Shown here piece by piece: positions 21,217 to 32,593 of a DNA stretch of 64,000 bases; within the stretch, counting starts at the first letter, position 1; each line of letters begins with the position of its first letter. The notes under the pieces were generated by a model. It ran no database searches. It was not told the origin of the DNA and saw only the letters and a program-made list of their open reading frames with translations. The stretch comes from Neofusicoccum parvum (lineage: Eukaryota; Ascomycota; Dothideomycetes; Botryosphaeriales; Botryosphaeriaceae), in assembly GCA_020912385.1 (NCBI GenBank), contig CP087211.1, positions 124,001 through 188,000 of the forward strand, read 5' to 3'. The translations under genes and the position numbers were made by a program.

Positions 21217-22242
21217 CTACACTCTAAGCGCCACGATCTTCCCGCCCTCCGTAAACGTCCCGTTCACCGGCGCAGCCGTCCCCCCTCCGGTAGTCACATA
21301 CAGCACCCCACGATCCCGCTCCGTCCTCCCAAACGCCGCGCTCGTCGCGCCCGCCACCTCCGTACTATTCAGCCCGCCAGCAACGACCTCCACCGCCCCA
21401 CCGCCCTCGCCCACCCTCACCACCACATTCCTATCCAACCCAGCCAAGTACACCACCCCGCTCCCATCGCCCGCCAGCGCAAAGTCATCCGCCATCACGT
21501 CCCGCGCCAGCACCTCGTACGGGCCCACCGCCGCCGCGCCTCCGCCCGGGTCGACGCGCACGCGGCAGTACAGCAGCCGCGGCAGGTTGACGTAGTGCAC
21601 GTGCTGCGTCGCGGGGTCGTAGCGCACGCCGTTGACGCCGATCAGCGCGCCGCTGCGCCGCGCCCCCGGCACCGGGTGCATCGAGGCGTCCCAGAGCGCG
21701 ATGCCGAAGTGCGACGACGGGTCCGCTGGGTCGGGGTCCGGGTCGATGCGCCAGATGACGCCGCCGCTGGAGTCGGAGGCGAGGAGCGTGCCGGCTGAGG
21801 ACGAGTTGGCGGGGGCGGGCGCGAAGGTCAGCCCGTTGAGCGTGGTGTCTTGGATGGTGGCGAGGAGGGTGGGGGCTGCCGGGGTGGCGGTCAGGTCGAG
21901 GATGTGGATGGAGCTGTCCGAGGCGATGGCGAAGACGTCGGTGCGGATCTCGGCGATGCCGGTGGCCTGGCGGGAGGAGGCAAAGCGGTGGAGGAGGTGT
22001 GCTGTGCGTGCCGAGGGGTCGACTTCCCATACCTCCGGCACGTTGACTAGGGTGACGAGGAGGTTGCCGTTCGGCCGGACGGCGATGTTCTCGAGCCAGG
22101 TGCCGTTGGGGAACTGGTAGATCACTTCGGAAGAGGTGCGGGTGGTGGGTGGCACGGCATTGCTGCGGGAAGATGTGTGCGTGCTGGCTGAACATGCAGA
22201 CAACAAAATGAGCGAGAAACAGAAAAGCGGTATGAGAAACAT
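21217..22242 (-). CDS. Secreted beta-propeller protein, SMP-30/gluconolactonase-like
   Basis: An intronless 341-aa ORF with ATG at 22242. A signal peptide (residues 1-19) ends in a short Cys-Ser-Ala segment. The chain has recurring strand blocks typical of six-bladed propellers: ENIAVRPNGNLLVTL, GIAEIRTDVFAIAS, GVNGVRYDPATQHVHYVN, DDFALAGDGSGVVYLAG and GVLYVTTGG. The closest resemblance is to the SMP-30/gluconolactonase/LRE-like group, many fungal members of which are secreted and of unknown activity. No metal-ligand set could be assigned with certainty. Codon use is strongly GC-rich. Confidence 0.75.
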   Translation of the reverse strand: MFLIPLFCFSLILLSACSASTHTSSRSNAVPPTTRTSSEVIYQFPNGTWLENIAVRPNGNLLVTLVNVPEVWEVDPSARTAHLLHRFASSRQATGIAEIRTDVFAIASDSSIHILDLTATPAAPTLLATIQDTTLNGLTFAPAPANSSSAGTLLASDSSGGVIWRIDPDPDPADPSSHFGIALWDASMHPVPGARRSGALIGVNGVRYDPATQHVHYVNLPRLLYCRVRVDPGGGAAAVGPYEVLARDVMADDFALAGDGSGVVYLAGLDRNVVVRVGEGGGAVEVVAGGLNSTEVAGATSAAFGRTERDRGVLYVTTGGGTAAPVNGTFTEGGKIVALRV

Positions 22243-23139
22243 CGCGAATTCCTTGTTTTCTATTTACTGGAAAACTGCGGCACCCGGTGCTTAAAAGGTT
22301 GTGCCAAGGGAAATACAGCCCAGGACGCTATTGCTGGTGGCACCTTGCAGTTACCCTTTAGCTACCATCGCAATGGTGATCTCCTAAACAGGTGTAACAC
22401 ATCGTCATATTTGCGTAACGACGTACCTTGAGCACAGTACCTAATAAGGCAGTACACATGCAGGAGCCTTGGCGCCAATACGAGCATTGCATGGTATCGG
22501 CCGAGGATAAAGCTCGGTTATTCTAAGAGGATGGTATGTCTGAGCTGATCGTTGGGAATGGCCTGCCAGTATGTGTGCGATCATACCACGCACATAGTTA
22601 TTGCGTGCAACCTGAACAGCGTTAACCGCGAGACTTTCGTGGATCACTAGAGATGGATCTTTCAATCCTACCTACGCCAAGAGCAAGCGGTTAGGGACGG
22701 CTGAAATGACAAATGATAGACTTTGCAAAGCGTTCTATAGATGTATCTAATTTCGTCCCCATCTAGTAGTAGTAGTAGTAGTAGTAGTAGTATACATACA
22801 CCCCGTCGGCCTCCGCGGGCCATAGGGACAATATCGCTAAATCTGCTTTAAGCTACATTGGGATCCCGGTTCATCCAAGGCCCACACATTATTGAAGTCG
22901 CTACCCTTCTTGAAACGAGCGTAAGACAGGAAGAACAGAAAAGAAAGAAAGGAAAGGGAGGAAAGGAAAAACTGATGAAGCTAAGACTGCTGAATGTTAA
23001 GGGGAGGTAGGAGGGGTTGACTGCTTTGGTCCTTCATGCCAGGCTTCATCGAGACTAGTTCCCGAGCGTTGTCAGTCCCTGTATCAGCGTGACAACTAAC
23101 TGGTAGAAGGATAGAGGAGTGAGTAGCCGTCGCAGTCTC
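22243..23139. other. Intergenic with microsatellite and purine-rich tract
   Basis: Contains the (TAG)n repeat at 22764 and a purine-rich stretch near 22928-22975. It may include the 3' untranslated part of the LINE relic at 23140. No gene recognised. Confidence 0.45.
22764..22792. repeat. (TAG)9 microsatellite
   Basis: Nine TAG units plus TA. On the minus strand it lies downstream of the LINE relic and reads (CTA)n. It could be a retroposon tail or an ordinary microsatellite. Confidence 0.9.
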
Positions 23140-23705
23140 CTAATCCCTAGTTGTGTTAAGCCTTCCGGTAGCCAAAGCGAAAGCTGCCGTTGCTTTGATC
23201 GCACGCGGGTCCGCCCGCCACTTGTCCGGAGGTCCGTCCTTGTATTTCCCATTCGGTAGTTTTGTTCCTGACCAGCCTCCTAACATATACGCAAGGTCAC
23301 CAAACCTATCTCCAAGCCCGTTCTGTAGCTCTACCCGAAGATCCAGCCAGCGCGGGCACTCGAGAAGGAAATGCTTGACTGTCTCTTTTCTGCTCCACAG
23401 GCGCATGCTGTTGACTGCGCACACCTAATCTTGTATAGTGGTTCGTTGAGATTTGCCTTAGAGGTTCGAAGCTGAGCGATTACGGAAGCCTCTTTGTAAC
23501 TAAGCTGATTGTAAAGCCGTTCCGTATGAAACTGAGCGAGTGCTTGGTCGAGCTTACGGGAGGCCTCGTCCCCATCTAGTATGATAGTAGGCCTGCTTTT
23601 TTTGAGGCTAAGGTCCCGTGACACGACCAAGCCTATCCCTGTAAAGATGGAGTTAAATCCAGCAGCCAAAGTAAAAACCCGAACTAAGCGAAGCCCACAG
23701 TTCAC
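23140..23705 (-). pseudogene. Relic of a Tad1-like LINE, C-terminal RNase H/zinc region
   Basis: Two overlapping minus-strand frames carry adjacent parts of one conserved block. The upstream frame has the A-Q-L-R-T-S-K-x-N-L-N helix and C-A-C-G (to ~23393). The downstream frame has E-T-V-K-H-F-L-L-E-C-P-R-W followed by the G-D-L-x-Y-M-L-G-G segment. Together they match the C-terminal tail of fungal Tad-clade non-LTR retrotransposons, with a C-x-C-G...H...C zinc element. A one-base slip in the A-run at about 23386-23389 breaks the frame, and the reverse transcriptase and endonuclease are missing. It is therefore a 5'-truncated, dead copy. Confidence 0.75.
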
Positions 23706-24421
23706 CTCCCAACACGTTGTCGACAGCTACGCTAAGCGTGAGCTAGAACATTGAGAATTCTCATCCTATCGTGAACTCCGCAACCCGGACGATGGATACC
23801 CTCCCGTCTTTAGCTTCCACTCCGTAGTTAGCCTGCAACAGAACCAAGCCCCTCCGATCCTCTCGCTCAGCTGGTTCTCCGCAAGCTTAATTGCGTTCAG
23901 GCGTTTCATCATGACGATCAAGCTGCTGATACTATTGCTTGAATTTGCCGACCACGGATGGCCGCCGCGTTCGATGGCGAAGACGTGCTACTTCTTTGCC
24001 ATAATCTTAAGTATCCGAACGATATTTGCAGTGCCTCTGGGCTTGAGTCAGCATGACTGACAAAGCTCAGTCTGCTTAGCGTCCCCAATCCTTACTCTGG
24101 TGTCATGGGCAGAAAAATGGAGTGATAACAGAGCCAAATATAGTGACAAGATCGTAGCACTGATTGATTTCTTTTCCTTTTCGATTTTTAGCGCTTCCCT
24201 ATTGCACGATTGCATCGGACGCCGAAGTGCTCCCTCGGCCGAGTTAGTGCACCATGATTGCGTTTACTGCCGATGCAGCCCTTGAGCTCGGATTCGTATT
24301 TAGGTGTGTACCGCTGCTTTCATCTTTACTTCAACGTCCTAAGCAACCTTCTCTAGAAGCATCCCGCTGTAGAGTCTTCTAAACAACTCATCTACCCAAC
24401 CAATCATCTTTCTTCAACACC
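23706..24421. other. Intergenic, no gene recognised
   Basis: May include further decayed LINE sequence at its left end and the promoter of the reductase gene at its right end. Confidence 0.4.
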
Positions 24422-25558
24422 ATGGTTCGAGTCTTGCTCACCGGTGGGAGTGGCTTTGTAGCAACCCACATTCTGAACGTGTTGCTTGAGCGTGGGTAGG
24501 TCTTACAGTCCCGGCTTTTTTTTTTGGTAACGGTTGACTCATTTTCCCCCCAGATACTCGGTCGTAACGACGGTTCGTAGCATTGAGAAGGCAGCCAAGA
24601 TAAAGCAAGCGCACCCGAGCTGCGGCAAAGATAAGCTGGATTTTTCCATTGTCGAGGATATATCGAAGGAGGACGCTTTCGACAACGCCGTCAAGTCGAA
24701 CCCACCATTCGACGCGGTCATCCACTCTGCGAGCCCATTCCACTACAATGTTACCGATGTCCAGACTCAGCTTATCGACCCTGCGGTAGTTGGCACCACC
24801 GGTATCCTGAAGTCTATAAAGAAGGGAGCTCCGAGCGTGAAGAGAGTGGTGATCACTTCCTCTTTCGCCGCCATCTTGGATATGCTGAAAGGCACCAGGC
24901 CGGGCTACGAGTACTCGGAAAAGGACTGGAACCCCGTGACGCAAGAGCAAGCGCTGACGGGGGCTGGACTGGGCTACACCGGTATGTAAAAACCCCAAGG
25001 TACATGATACGAGTCGCTCACAATGATCTTGTGCTAGCCAGCAAGACTTTTGCGGAGCGCGCCGCGTGGGAGTTTGTGGAAAAGGAAAAGCCGGGCTTCA
25101 CCATCGCCACCATGAACCCTCCTCTGGTGTACGGGCCCCTGCTTCACCAGGCCGAGTCGCTCGACGCCGTGAACACATCCAACAAGCGCATTCGCGACTT
25201 CATCATCGGCCCACCCGGGACCGAAATTCCGGAGACCGGCCTGTTCATCTGGGTTGACGTGCGTGACCTGGCTTTGGCCCACGTTAGAGCCCTGGAGGTT
25301 CCAGAGGCGGGCGGCAAGAGATTCCTCGTTTCGCCTGGCTACTGCACCAACCGCATGATGGTCGATATTATCAGGAAGAATTTCCCTGAATACCAGGAGC
25401 GTCTCCCGCCCGCCGACGCTCCGGGAGGTGACTTTCCCGCGGAGGGTGTTTTCACGATTGATAACAGCAGAGCGAAGAACATCCTAGGTGTTGAGTTCAC
25501 GTCTTTCGAAAAGTGTGTCATAGATACAGTCAAGTCCTTGAAGGCTCTAGGCGCATGA
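24422..25558 (+). CDS. NAD(P)-dependent reductase, dihydroflavonol-4-reductase-like (extended SDR)
   Basis: Three exons (24422-24495, 24554-24981, 25038-25558) encode 340 aa. The N-terminal Rossmann motif TGGSGFVATH (residues ~7-16) and catalytic Y-T-A-S-K, rebuilt across intron 2, place it in the extended SDR group with DFR, cinnamoyl-CoA reductase and yeast Gre2-like methylglyoxal/ketone reductases. NPPLVYGPLL, a C-terminal substrate-side segment of the same group, is present. It would reduce a carbonyl with NAD(P)H in the cytosol; the substrate is unknown. Both introns are canonical. Its 3' end faces the surface-protein gene 137 bp away. Confidence 0.88.
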
Positions 25559-25695
25559 GTTTGCCTGGTAAGCATGCAAAGCTGTCAACGTCGCGGTGTC
25601 GAATTGACATTGCGAATGGGAAAGTTTGTCTATTAGTAGAATACATCCTTTGCGATGTTACACTAGCTAAGCCCTGCATCAATCGACTAAGTTGT

Positions 25696-27126
25696 CTACC
25701 GCATCGTCGAATTGTCTGACGGAAGCAAGTAGCATCCTTGCACAATCGGTGGGGCTTGGTCTTTCCACAGGCTGAGCGTCGTGATATCAAGGACGTTCAA
25801 AGAGACCTCATCACCAAGTGCAACCTGATAATCCAGACCGTTGTTACAGGTGTCATTCGCCACGCCGTTGGCATACTGAACTGTGTTGTTGACGTAGGGC
25901 TCGTTGACGACTGCCAAGAGCTTGCTGAAGTCCAGCAAGGGAACATCAATGCCAATGCCAATGCTTAGGGGGAGCCCAAACACTACCTCGCCGGTGATCG
26001 TTCCATTTGCCGTGAAATTTGTGTCTGTGAAGCCAGGATCCCAGCCCGTGACAGACGAGTTTGTCGGATCGTAGAAGTCCAGTGTTGCGCTGAAGGTTGG
26101 GATCTCGCCGGTCGTGCCGACGAGAAGCTGCCCGTCCAAATCGGCGTCGAGAGAGATTGAGAATTTCTGGGCGATGACGGGCCCAACAGTGATGACGTTC
26201 CAGATGGAGAAGCCCGGAAGGCCGACCGACATGATGGTGTCGGTGTACGTGTACGAGACGTCGAGGTCGCCGACGAGGCCCAGGTAGAACGAGGACGAGA
26301 GGCCACCGGAAAGCGTGACCATGCCGCTCTTCAAGAAGCCTCCATTGAATGAGAGGCCAAACTCGCCGTCAATGTTGGCGCTGCCGCTGACGGTGCAGTT
26401 GACGCAAGAGATGTCGACCGGGTCGTTAAATACCTCTTGGATGATTTCGTATGCTAGACCCCAGTACTTCGAGTTGACCGTGGCGTTGGGATGGAGGTCG
26501 AAGGTGACTTCGTGGCTGTCGCTCCTCCTTGCAATGGTGGGAACAGCAGTGCCCCATTTGATGTTGGCGTCGCCAACGACCTTGTCAATGGAGGTTTCGC
26601 TGGCCTCGAGCTGGGTGCTCAACGAGCTGTTGGCAAAGTTGGCCCCGGTGACTTGCCAGAAAGTGTGCTGGCCAGCCGGTGCACTTCCGCACGTGACGTT
26701 GGCAGTGATGGCGACAAAGGTTGTGTTGCTCGCCCAGTTGTTGCGAGCATGCTGGAAAGCAGCAATGGTAGTGAAGGTAACGTTCAGCCCGTCGGATATA
26801 CACTCGACACCGCCAATGTGATTAGAATGGTCCAGAATTACGGTAGAGGTGGTGAACTCAGCCTCCATAAGGGCGGTCAGCCGTCCCGGAGAGGCTTTGG
26901 AAACGGGTTCGCCATCGAAGTAGACGGAACCGCTTTGCTTGGGAACGAGGTGCGAGAGGTCTGAGGAGTTGTGATCTGGCGCAAGAGAGGGAACTAGGGT
27001 GGTGATATCTTCGTGAGTTGTCTTCCACGAGGATATGTCAGCAGCAGTGCTTGGCGTCGCACTCGACGCTGCGGCAGCGATGCCTGTCCAGGTCAATGAT
27101 GCGAGCAGGGCATGGGGCAGCATCAT
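25696..27126 (-). CDS. Secreted fungal surface protein, 7029/7223-type domains
   Basis: An intronless 476-aa ORF, ATG at 27126. Signal peptide residues 1-19. The N-terminal half contains a strand-rich segment with ISDGLNVTFTT and conserved Cys (G-G-V-E-C-I and V-T-C-G-S). The C-terminal half has repeated amphipathic strands around L-P-G-F-S-I-W-N-V-I-T-V-G-P, a segment typical of the paired DUF7029/DUF7223 architecture of Pezizomycotina (family names from memory). N-glycosylation sequons are numerous. There is no GPI-like tail. Probably cell-wall or extracellular; function unknown. Degenerate tandem repeats lie directly upstream. Confidence 0.75.
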   Translation of the reverse strand: MMLPHALLASLTWTGIAAAASSATPSTAADISSWKTTHEDITTLVPSLAPDHNSSDLSHLVPKQSGSVYFDGEPVSKASPGRLTALMEAEFTTSTVILDHSNHIGGVECISDGLNVTFTTIAAFQHARNNWASNTTFVAITANVTCGSAPAGQHTFWQVTGANFANSSLSTQLEASETSIDKVVGDANIKWGTAVPTIARRSDSHEVTFDLHPNATVNSKYWGLAYEIIQEVFNDPVDISCVNCTVSGSANIDGEFGLSFNGGFLKSGMVTLSGGLSSSFYLGLVGDLDVSYTYTDTIMSVGLPGFSIWNVITVGPVIAQKFSISLDADLDGQLLVGTTGEIPTFSATLDFYDPTNSSVTGWDPGFTDTNFTANGTITGEVVFGLPLSIGIGIDVPLLDFSKLLAVVNEPYVNNTVQYANGVANDTCNNGLDYQVALGDEVSLNVLDITTLSLWKDQAPPIVQGCYLLPSDNSTMR

Positions 27127-27159
27127 GACTGCGGTGCTCCAGCTATTTCAGAGAAGCTA

Positions 27160-27312
27160 CCAATGAAACAAAACTTGCTTGTGAAGAAAAAACGAGTGAC
27201 ACCAAACTTGTTAATGATGAACGAATGACACCAAGCTTGTTGGCGGGAAAAGAGCGAATAGGACCAAGCTGGTCAGTGGAGAGAACAAGAAATAAAACAA
27301 AGCTTGTTTGAA
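27160..27312. repeat. Five degenerate tandem repeats of about 30 bp
   Basis: Five consecutive imperfect units share a core ACACCAARCTTGTT-like word (AAACAAAACTTGCTTG, ACACCAAACTTGTTAA, ACACCAAGCTTGTTGG, AGGACCAAGCTGGTCA, AAACAAAGCTTGTTTG) at 29-33 bp spacing. They start 34 bp before the ATG of the surface-protein gene, inside its leader/promoter. Confidence 0.65.
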
Positions 27313-28927
27313 GCCAAGATTCTTGATATATACATGTCCCGGGCATTTTCCTGTCCATTGCGAGCAGACCCGCTGCTGCTCCTGAGTCGTCGACTTTGTT
27401 AATGAAGGATCTCTCGCTACGTTTCGCATCTCATTGCTATAGGCTGCGATAGGCAGGCTGGGCCGTGCACCACACTCGGCTTTGCCAGCATTTTTCATCT
27501 GTACGCGTGTGCTCGGACATACGCGCATTTTCAGCTTCTCGCATAACACGAAATTCTCCGAGAGCCACAAAGCCGGTTTCTAAAGGCGAGATATAGCGAC
27601 ACTCGGCATTGGAAACCAGCCGGCTAACTCGGAGTTGGCTGCTCCTACGTGTGTTACGAACTCCACCGACCGACTTGGCTTAGAACTTACGCATGCGGCG
27701 TAGTGGGCCCTCTGTCTCTTGAATGGTCCCACAGAATCTTTGAGGTTGCTGCTGTGCACGACATCATGTTTGTGTTGCTTGCTCTGAGGCCAATAATGCG
27801 CCCACTACCACTACTAAGTCGGCCCTCTTAAGGCGGATCCAACTGCCACACAATTGAGTCCAACTTACACGGACGTTAAGAGTAGGCGCTTTGCCGGTTT
27901 TCCGGGCGCAAACGAATACTTAAACATGGTTGGACCCACTATTTGTCTACTGCTGCAAGGGCCCAGTCTATTATGTGTGAATGCCTCCCTCTCCTTGTTC
28001 AATGGAACAGGAAAGAGATTGGCAAATAGGCAGTGACTCAATGCGATACGAAAACTCAGTGCAGGCAGCCACAGATGGAATGACATCGACTGTCTGCTCC
28101 AGGAGCATGGATGGCGTGTGTTGATTGTTGCGGGGTCTTGGAGGATGGAGATGGCCCGTGTGGCAGGCAGACGTCCGCTCAGCCACGGGCCAGCAGGCAT
28201 CGCCGTCAGCGCTAATCGACCGACTTTCTCACACTGGCTAGCGTCTCGCTCACTCCGTGGAGTGCGGTGTAGGCAGTGCATCCGGCCAGCACACCCAGGA
28301 TTTCTCTGCTGCAGCTACGCGATAGGCGCTGTTCCCCTGAAATTGAGCGTCCAATGCGCCTCCGCCACACAGCAAAGCAAGCACTGTGCCGCCGTCAGCT
28401 GCAACATCTGTCTCAGTTGCACTCTAACCCAGAGCGGTAGCATCATGTAGATGTCGCCAGCAGCTTTAACCATCGACCGCCGACTGAATTGTTTTCTGCC
28501 GCTGCATTCAAGCGTTGCACACGATGTTACGAGCAGAGGCTTTGACGCATCGAAACACCGGGACCAATCCAGACACCGACCGGCTGAGACACCGTCCCGG
28601 CACTGGCCCGAGCTTAAATCCTACCGGCACGCTTCTGCCTGCTGCTGCACGTCGCGCTGTTGGCCCCTCGACCCACAATTCTGCGGGGTCGATAAGCATG
28701 TGGTGGCTGAGGCATGCTCTGCTGTCTATTCGCACTTGGAGCCTGGAGGCTGAAGGGAGCACGGATTGTATTCCATATGCTTATAACTTCCAGTTTCCGC
28801 CGTCATATGCTTCACGCTCTCAACATCCAACCTTTCCCTTTCTCCGCCCGGACTACGCTGCGCACTTCCCTCAGCCATCTCTTGATACCCACCTTCAACG
28901 ACCAAACACAACCACAAGACAAGCACA
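27313..28927. other. Long intergenic region, no gene recognised
   Basis: Shared upstream region of the divergent surface-protein gene (-) and AAA ATPase gene (+). Open stretches on both strands lack motifs and consistent splicing. Confidence 0.45.
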
Positions 28928-31193
28928 ATGGCAGGCGTGGAGACCACAAACAGCCCGGCTGTGACCGAGGCAGCAACCAACGAGGTCCAGCAACAGAACC
29001 CGGCCAGGATCCGGTACAAGGTTGAGTGCGAGGATCAGTATGGTCCCAACTTCGACTGCAAGCAGGACGACAAGCCATTCGACCTGCAGGTGACAACAGG
29101 CCCGACGGATGTGGACGAGACGATGCCCATCTTCGAGATCATCACCACGCTCAAGGTTGCTTCGAAGCGGCCCAAGTACGCAGACTACATGTTGATGATG
29201 AAGGCCGAGGGTCCCGAGGCGCCCGAAGAGGACGAGGAGGAGTCGAAAGAGGCGGAGAAGGCGAAGCCGAAGGCCACGCTGGAGGGCAAGCGGATCGTCG
29301 ACGTCGGCCAAACGAGGATGGTGGTGCACTCGCCGCTGCTCCTGGACGCCATCCGGGAGGTTGTGGAATACTACCCCAGGTGAGCGACTTTCAGTCCATG
29401 CGGATTTCGAAGCTGACTTGAACAGCCAAAACCTTACTGGCGACACCATCACGGTCCACGAGCCGTACTGCGCGCTCGTCCACTACATCACCGAGCTCCG
29501 GAACCTCAGCAACACGCTCGCGCTCGAGCGGACGCCGGCGGGCTCGGACGAGGAGAAGACGGACGCCGACGTGCAGTACGAGCACCTGCAGGTGCTGCTC
29601 GACTTCCTCGACCCCCACGTGGAGAAGACGGTGCTGCCGGCGCGCCGGCGGCTGGCGAAGGACGTTGCGACGGTGACGTTTGACGACCTGTGGTACCTGA
29701 TGCGGCCCGGGTCGCTCGCCTACGCCATGTACGAGGACACCTGGCTCGGCGTGGTCATCAAGGAGAGCGAGTTCGTGACGGAGAACGACGGCAACGGCGA
29801 GCTGAGGAAGTGGAACGTCAAGGGGTGGCTGCTGGACCACTCGTGGCACTCGCCGTCGATCGGCACGGCCGAGGTCACCATCGAGGTGCCGTACTTCGAG
29901 GGCGAGAAGGTGGTGACGGCGCTGCCCATCCACCCGCGCGAGTACTTCGACCGCACCGACGGCGGCGAGCGGCGCGAGAAGTTCCGGCGGCGCGGCGAGA
30001 AGATGTGCGACATCATCTGGCACGGGCACGCGTACCTGGCGTACGACGGCGAGTTCATGGACGAGAAGAAGCGGCCGTACAAGGGCGCGCTGATCGCCGA
30101 GACCACCATGGCGTCGGGCGAGAGCATGCCGGACAACAAGTGGGGGCTGACCTGGGACCACAGCCTGGAGCAGGGCGCAGTGTCGGCGAAGAAGAGCGCC
30201 TGCCCGCAGCCCATCGCGCTCCACGCCGAGAACCACGCGCGTAGCCTGCTGTCCGATGAGCACCTGTTCCTGCTGTGCCCGGTCATGGCCGGCTTCGCGC
30301 TGGGCGAGAAGGAGTGGGTGCCGGTCAACGTCGACTTCATGCGCGACATGGCGCCGCCCGAGTACGTGCTGGACGCCAACATCGGCGAGGAGAACAGCCA
30401 GATCATCAAGGCGCTGTCGCACCGCCAGCTCAAGTCCAAGGCCACGTGGTCCGCCGACTTTATCAAGAACAAGGGCGCCGGCGTGGTGGTGCTGCTGCAC
30501 GGCCCGCCCGGCGTGGGCAAGACGTACACCGTCGAGACCACCGCCATCCACACCCGCCGCCCCATGCTCAGCCTGACCATCGGCGACCTGGGCACCAACG
30601 AGGAGAGCATCGAGTCCGAGATCGCCAAGTGGTTCGACCTGGCCCACCGCTGGCGCTCCATCCTGCTGATCGACGAGGCCGACATCTTCCTCGAGCGCCG
30701 CAAGCACACCGACCTGGCCCGCAACGGCGTCGTGACCGCCTTCCTGCGCCGCATGGAGTACTTCGGCGGCCTGCTGTTCCTGACCACCAACCGCGTCGAG
30801 CACATCGACGACGCCTTCATGTCGCGCGTGCACGTCGTCATCGGCTTCGAGAAGCTCGACGTCGACAAGCGCCGCAGCATCTGGCAGTCCTTCTTCCAGA
30901 AGCTGGCCCGCGAGCGCGAGGGCCAGATCCGCGTCAGCGCCGATGCCGAGGCCTACGTGCTGGACGGCGAGATGGCCGAGATGGAGTGGAACGGCCGCGA
31001 GATCCGCAACGCCTTCCAGACCGCCATCGCCATCGCCGAGTACCAGGCCTTCGAGGACCCCGAGCAGAGCGAGGGCGATGAGATCGTTGTCGAGGCTGAG
31101 CACTTCCGCAGGGTCATGGCCATGAGCAAGAAGTTCCGTGACTATGTGGACAGCGTGAGGAAGGACAACGATAGCGAGTGGTCGGACGTGTAG
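28928..31193 (+). CDS. Fungal AAA ATPase with 7025-type N-terminal domain
   Basis: Two exons (28928-29379, 29426-31193) encode 739 aa. The N-terminal half (about 150-400) is the conserved region found ahead of the ATPase in many Pezizomycotina proteins (DUF7025-like; LRNLSNTLA..., LWYLMRPGS). Walker A HGPPGVGKT lies near residue 509, Walker B ILLIDEADIF near 565, sensor-1 FLTTNR near 600, and the second-region arginines follow. This is a single-AAA protein of the group around BCS1-like and katanin-like fungal ATPases. The substrate is unknown; no membrane segment or signal peptide is seen. An acidic/Lys stretch (EEDEEESKEAEKAKPK) lies near 100. Exon 2 uses almost only G/C third positions, much more than its neighbours, suggesting high expression or GC-biased conversion. 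Confidence 0.88.
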
Positions 31194-31436
31194 GCAGAGA
31201 AGGCTGGATGTCTGGCGTTTGGGGGCGATATTAGTGCTTAATTTAGCACATAGACGTAGTATTCACGAATCACGAAAAAAGATATGTCACGATGTATTTT
31301 GAACTGGTCCACGTGTTGCGCCGTGAGCGGCTCCCCAACAGTGATGTTCCTTGTTCGGCAGTCTTGGGAAACATTACGATGTGTTGAGAGGTGGTAAGTC
31401 TCTTCTAACCAAGAAGCCGACCAGCAAGTATCCATG

Positions 31437-32593
31437 CTAAAGACGAATAACCAGTTTCCCAACCTGCTTGCCCCGCCAAACATAATCAATTGCCTCGTCG
31501 GCCTTCTCAAAGGAGTGTACCGAGTCTATGATGTCGTCAAATGTCATTTCTGTCGCAGACAAAGCAGCACACAGATCATCCATGTCCTGCTTTGACCCAG
31601 CATTGATCCCCCTGTTATTTGAATTAGCTCCACCATCAATTATGAATCCGGACGATAGAAGAAACTCTAACCTCAAGTTCACACGCCTGTCGATTAGAAG
31701 TGGCAGAAGCTCTGACAACTCGTTGACATCCTGCTTGCTGAGATATCCGACTTGGCTAATCACCCCACCACGCCGTGTGCACTTCATGCTCTTCACCAGC
31801 GATTGAGTGCCACCGACCTCAATCACGAGATCGACACCGGCACCATCAGTGAGCTTCAAGACCTCCTCATGCCAAGCGGGAGTCGAAACATAATTGACGG
31901 TAAGAAGCGGCGGGCTTAGGAATTGCTTCCTAATGCTTTTGAGCTTTTCGTCACTCGAGGAGCTCAAGATCACCTTCAGACCCGCAGCTCGAGCAAGCTT
32001 GAGCGCGAACATGCTGACACCACCAGTCCCTTGCAGACGTTAGCTATAGCCCACAGTCAGACAGCGGCTCACATACCTTGTATCAACACGGATTTTCCAA
32101 AGCCAATACCCTTCAGCGCGGCCCAAGCGGTCACCCCGGCGCAGGGGATGATGCTGGCCTGAATCCAGTCCAAATGGGCCGGGAGCTTGCATAATTTCTT
32201 CTCGTCGAACACCAGGTAATCGGCGAGCACTCCGTCCTCGTCCGCCGCAAGCCAGGACCGGCCCGGCTCTTGGCCGGTAAGATTCTCCGTGTCGGTGATG
32301 GGCGCTACCCGGTCGCCAAGTGCCAGAGTTTTCACGCCACCGCCCACGGCTATCACCTCGCCGGCTGCGTCGTTGCATGGTACGCCGTGCGATATGACAG
32401 GCCAAGGATTTCCACCATTTGCGATGTTGGCGTCTCTGTAGTTGATGGAGACGGCGTGAACTTTGATCAACACGGAGGTGGATGAGAGAGGTAGCGGAAG
32501 GTCTTCGGTGACAAGTTTCACCTTTGGCGTGCCGGGGGTGTAGTCTTCGGTAAAGCGGTATGCCCTGCGAGTTGTGATTTGAACATTCGCCAT
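31437..32593 (-). CDS. Zinc-independent MDR oxidoreductase (quinone-reductase-like)
   Basis: Three exons (32593-32077, 32029-31672, 31611-31437) encode 349 aa. The GroES-like N-terminus (VLIKVHAVSINYRD, G-D-R-V) is followed by the Rossmann segment IQGTGGVSMFALKLARAAG, rebuilt by splicing intron 1, and the C-terminal NLRGINAGSK strand, rebuilt by removing intron 2. Structural zinc cysteines are absent, as in quinone oxidoreductase-like and enoyl-reductase-like MDRs. Intron 2 is 60 bp without a stop, so an unspliced reading adds 20 residues that break a conserved strand. The ATG at 32593 (ACATGGCG) is preferred; no upstream ATG is in frame. It would use NADPH on an unknown carbonyl, alkene or quinone. 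Confidence 0.87.

Noticed and set aside
28451..28964. Overlapping plus-strand frames before the AAA gene
   Set aside because: Low-complexity content, no motif; they overlap the probable leader of the AAA gene.
29391..31103. 570-codon minus-strand frame antisense to the AAA ATPase
   Set aside because: A shadow of extreme GC3 bias in the plus-strand gene. The translation is a Leu/Val/Ala-rich string without domain order.
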